NCBI GenBank assembly: GCA_036258055.1
Contig: DATAEK010000332.1
Coordinates: 1-8,291, forward strand
From: DATAEK01 sp036258055
GTDB taxonomy: Bacteria > Acidobacteriota > Vicinamibacteria > Vicinamibacterales > 2-12-FULL-66-21
DNA: 8,291 nucleotides
Direction of reading: 5' to 3'
Positions 6,799 through 8,291 of the stretch are shown here, piece by piece (position 1 is the first letter of the stretch; each line of letters starts with the position of its first letter). The notes under the pieces were generated by a model. It worked only from the letters and a program-made list of their open reading frames with translations, had not been told where the DNA came from and did no database searches. A program made the translations under genes and the position numbers.

Positions 6799-6916
6799 AC
6801 CTCGCTCCTTTTCAGTTCCCGCTGATCGCTTCCATGCGCCTGGTCTCGGTCCCGACCCGCCGCCGCGCACTCTCTCCAGATCGTCGGCACAATTCCATTG
6901 ACCATCGCCGAAGGGG

Positions 6917-7276
6917 CTACCGCGAGAGATCCGCCGACCGCTTCAACCATGTCTTCAGCTCGCGATCCACCTGCTCCGGTTTGTCGAGGCGAATCTCGAG
7001 ATACCAGCGACGGCTGGACGCCTGGTCGTGGCGGATGACCCGGGGGCTGTTGATGTCCACCGCAGACTTGATCGTCAGGATCAACGCGTCGCGGCGTGTC
7101 GCGATTCCCGCGAAGGCCGTCCGGCTGGTGAGATGGATGGACGTCTTCTTCGGTTCCTGGCGAACGGCGCCGAACGATTCGGCGACACGCACGAGACGAT
7201 CGTAGGTTGCGCGGACGGCGGCCGCGCGCCCGACGAAGTGCTGGGCAATCGTCGGTTCTGGAGAGAGGCTGGCCAC
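6917..7276 (-). CDS. DUF5655 domain protein
   Basis: A 119-residue soluble protein with no signal or membrane segment. Nearly its whole length matches the DUF5655 pattern: KKTSIHLTSRTAFAGI (43-58), then RRDALILTIK, INSPRVIRHD (75-84), the aromatic WYLEIRL (91-97), and the closing VDRELKTWLKRSADLS. The domain is found alone or attached to larger proteins; its role is not firmly known. The open frame begins at a GTG at 7294, but the GTG at 7276 has GGAGG (7288-7284) seven bases before it and is the better start, with that site lying inside the longer reading. The gene is divergent from the tricorn protease gene and precedes the DUF3500 gene. Confidence 0.85.
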   Translation of the reverse strand: MASLSPEPTIAQHFVGRAAAVRATYDRLVRVAESFGAVRQEPKKTSIHLTSRTAFAGIATRRDALILTIKSAVDINSPRVIRHDQASSRRWYLEIRLDKPEQVDRELKTWLKRSADLSR

Positions 7277-7283
7277 GCTGGGT

Positions 7284-7319
7284 CCTCCGGGCACACCAAC
7301 GGTACGGTGCGACTATAGC
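7284..7319 (-). promoter_or_regulatory. Extended -10 promoter and ribosome binding site for the DUF5655 gene
   Basis: On the - strand TGCTATAGT is an extended -10 box (TG, one base, then TATAGT at 7317-7312, five of six matches). No matching -35 box is seen 16-18 bases upstream, which extended -10 promoters can do without. GGAGG at 7288-7284 is the ribosome binding site for the GTG at 7276. Confidence 0.45.
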
Positions 7320-7325
7320 AGGAGT

Positions 7326-7362
7326 GGCCGGATTTTCGGCGTGAAACGGCCGATTTGCCGGC
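7326..7362. promoter_or_regulatory. Pair of similar 15-base elements between divergent genes, possible operator
   Basis: GGCCGGATTTTCGGC (7326-7340) and GGCCGATTTGCCGGC (7348-7362) differ mainly by a one-base shift. Each has GGCCG at one end and CGGC at the other around a T-rich centre. Their starts are 22 bases apart, about two helix turns. They sit between the DUF5655 promoter and the protease start. This is sequence pattern only; no regulator is known. Confidence 0.25.
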
Positions 7363-7431
7363 GGAAGTTGGTGTAGTATCCGCGTGTCGTTCGCCCCGGT
7401 CACGCTTGAAAGGCTTGTCGCGGAACGCTTC

Positions 7432-7436
7432 GGAGG
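7432..7436 (+). promoter_or_regulatory. Ribosome binding site of the tricorn protease gene
   Basis: GGAGG lies seven bases before the ATG at 7444 and fixes that start. It is followed directly by a signal-peptide-like sequence. I could not find a convincing -35/-10 pair for this gene in the gap; TAGTAT at 7374-7379 is a weak -10 candidate. Confidence 0.75.
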
Positions 7437-7443
7437 TGTGGAC

Positions 7444-8291
7444 ATGGTTCGAAGAGCGTCTCTCGGAGCTCTGCTCATCGCGCTGTGCGCGCTGGTCCTC
7501 GACGCGGCGCCGCCGCCAGCCGCTGCCCCGGTCCGGCTGGCTCGCCATCCCGACTACCATGCAGGCAAGGTCACCTTCAGCTATCTCGGTGACATCTGGC
7601 TCGCCAACGAGGACGGCTCCGGCGTCCAGCGGATCACCGACAATCGCGCGCGCGAGATCTACCCGCGATTCTCGCCGGATGGCAAGTGGATTGCCTTCTC
7701 GTCCAACCGCTACGGCAACAACGACGTGTTCGTCGTGGCGGCAGGCGGTGGCGCGCCGAGGCGCCTGACGTTCCACACCGGCAACGACGAGGTCGTCGGC
7801 TGGACCCGCGATTCCCAGAACGTCATGTTCCGATCCGCCCGCGGTGACGGGGCGTTCCCGAACGTGGCGACGCTCTACCAGATTGGGGTCGAAGGCGGGC
7901 TCGAAAAGCCGCTGCCGGTAGACTGGGGCTTCTGGGGCACCTTTTCGCCGGACGGCAAATCGCTGGTCTTCAACCGGCATCCTGCAGTCTGGTCGCGCCA
8001 GCACTATCGCGGCAGCTACGCGGCGGATCTCTGGGTCGCGGACCTGGGTGCCAAAACCTACACCAAGCTGCTCGGCGACGAGCGCTACAACCGGTACTGG
8101 CCGATGTGGGGCGCCGACAACGCCATCTATTTCGTGGGCGATCCGCTGCCCAACGACAAGCGCGTCGCGCCGGGCAGCGCTGACGTTCGCAAGAGCGTCA
8201 ACAACATCTACAGAATTCCGGCGCGAGGCGGACAGCCGGAGCAGGTGACCCATCATCCCGACGGCAATCTGTTCTGGCCGTCGATGTCGAG
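7444..8291 (+). CDS. Tricorn-type protease, N-terminal propeller part (gene runs off the right edge)
   Basis: The frame is open from ATG 7444 to the window end, giving 282 residues. Residues 1-28 form an export signal (basic MVRR, then a hydrophobic LGALLIALCALVL and an Ala/Pro-rich end). The mature part begins VRLARHPDYHAGKVTFSYLGDIWL, split here as VRLARHPDYH then GKVTFSYLGDIWL, the usual opening of bacterial tricorn homologues. Propeller blades follow: YPRFSPDGKWIAFSSNRYG (73-91), DEVVGWTRDSQNVMFRS (115-131), GTFSPDGKSLVFNRHP (165-180), YWPMWGADNAIYFVGD (218-233) and a start of another at 270-282. In the family this six-bladed propeller is followed by a seven-bladed propeller, a PDZ domain and an S41-type serine protease core; these lie beyond the window, so activity cannot be judged. 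Expected role: breakdown of peptides outside the cytoplasm. Confidence 0.88.
   Translation, partial: MVRRASLGALLIALCALVLDAAPPPAAAPVRLARHPDYHAGKVTFSYLGDIWLANEDGSGVQRITDNRAREIYPRFSPDGKWIAFSSNRYGNNDVFVVAAGGGAPRRLTFHTGNDEVVGWTRDSQNVMFRSARGDGAFPNVATLYQIGVEGGLEKPLPVDWGFWGTFSPDGKSLVFNRHPAVWSRQHYRGSYAADLWVADLGAKTYTKLLGDERYNRYWPMWGADNAIYFVGDPLPNDKRVAPGSADVRKSVNNIYRIPARGGQPEQVTHHPDGNLFWPSMS

Noticed and set aside
6799..6870. Upstream extension of the DUF3500 protein by 24 residues
   Set aside because: The extension is Gly/Arg-rich, would bury the signal-like segment, and includes the strong AAGGAG site that serves the ATG at 6798.
7081..8256. Long - strand open frame of 391 codons
   Set aside because: It is antisense to the tricorn propeller and overlaps the DUF5655 gene in another frame. 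Its composition is a typical GC-rich shadow and no domain is recognisable.

Overview
The window is high-GC bacterial DNA. The gene families point to a soil Acidobacteriota, most likely class Vicinamibacteria: a Ser/Thr kinase fused to PD40/TolB-type beta-propellers, an exported tricorn-type protease, a DUF3500 protein and a DUF5655 protein. That placement is inferred from family composition and style, not from a marker gene. Two real genes run off the window edges: an ATP-dependent DNA ligase at the left (- strand) and a tricorn protease at the right (+ strand).

Left part (1-1970) is accessory in character. It starts with the 5' end of the ligase gene, whose start region looks frameshifted. 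A small exported protein follows on the + strand (509-976), with a C-terminus that may also be frameshifted. It converges, with overlapping ends, on a small lipoprotein gene on the - strand (973-1494). From about 1530 to 1970 there is no convincing gene, only short open fragments in different frames and a strong hairpin with a T-tract that ends the - strand operon to its right.

Middle part (1915-5650) is a two-gene - strand operon. It encodes an 860-residue transmembrane Ser/Thr kinase with about twelve extracytoplasmic propeller blades. Twelve bases later comes a 319-residue ParB/Srx-fold protein without a recognisable helix-turn-helix. A GC-rich palindromic element sits directly before the kinase start codon. 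The inferred logic is that the propeller senses or binds something outside the membrane, the kinase acts inside, and the ParB-like protein is a candidate substrate or effector.

Right part (5755-8291) has a - strand pair, DUF5655 then a membrane-anchored DUF3500 protein. They are divergent from the + strand tricorn protease. The 167-base gap between the divergent genes holds an extended -10 box for DUF5655 and two similar 15-base elements 22 bases apart that could be an operator.

I see no tRNA, rRNA, CRISPR array, transposase or integrase. No clear new defence or mobile system is visible; the least ordinary arrangement is the kinase/ParB-like operon.
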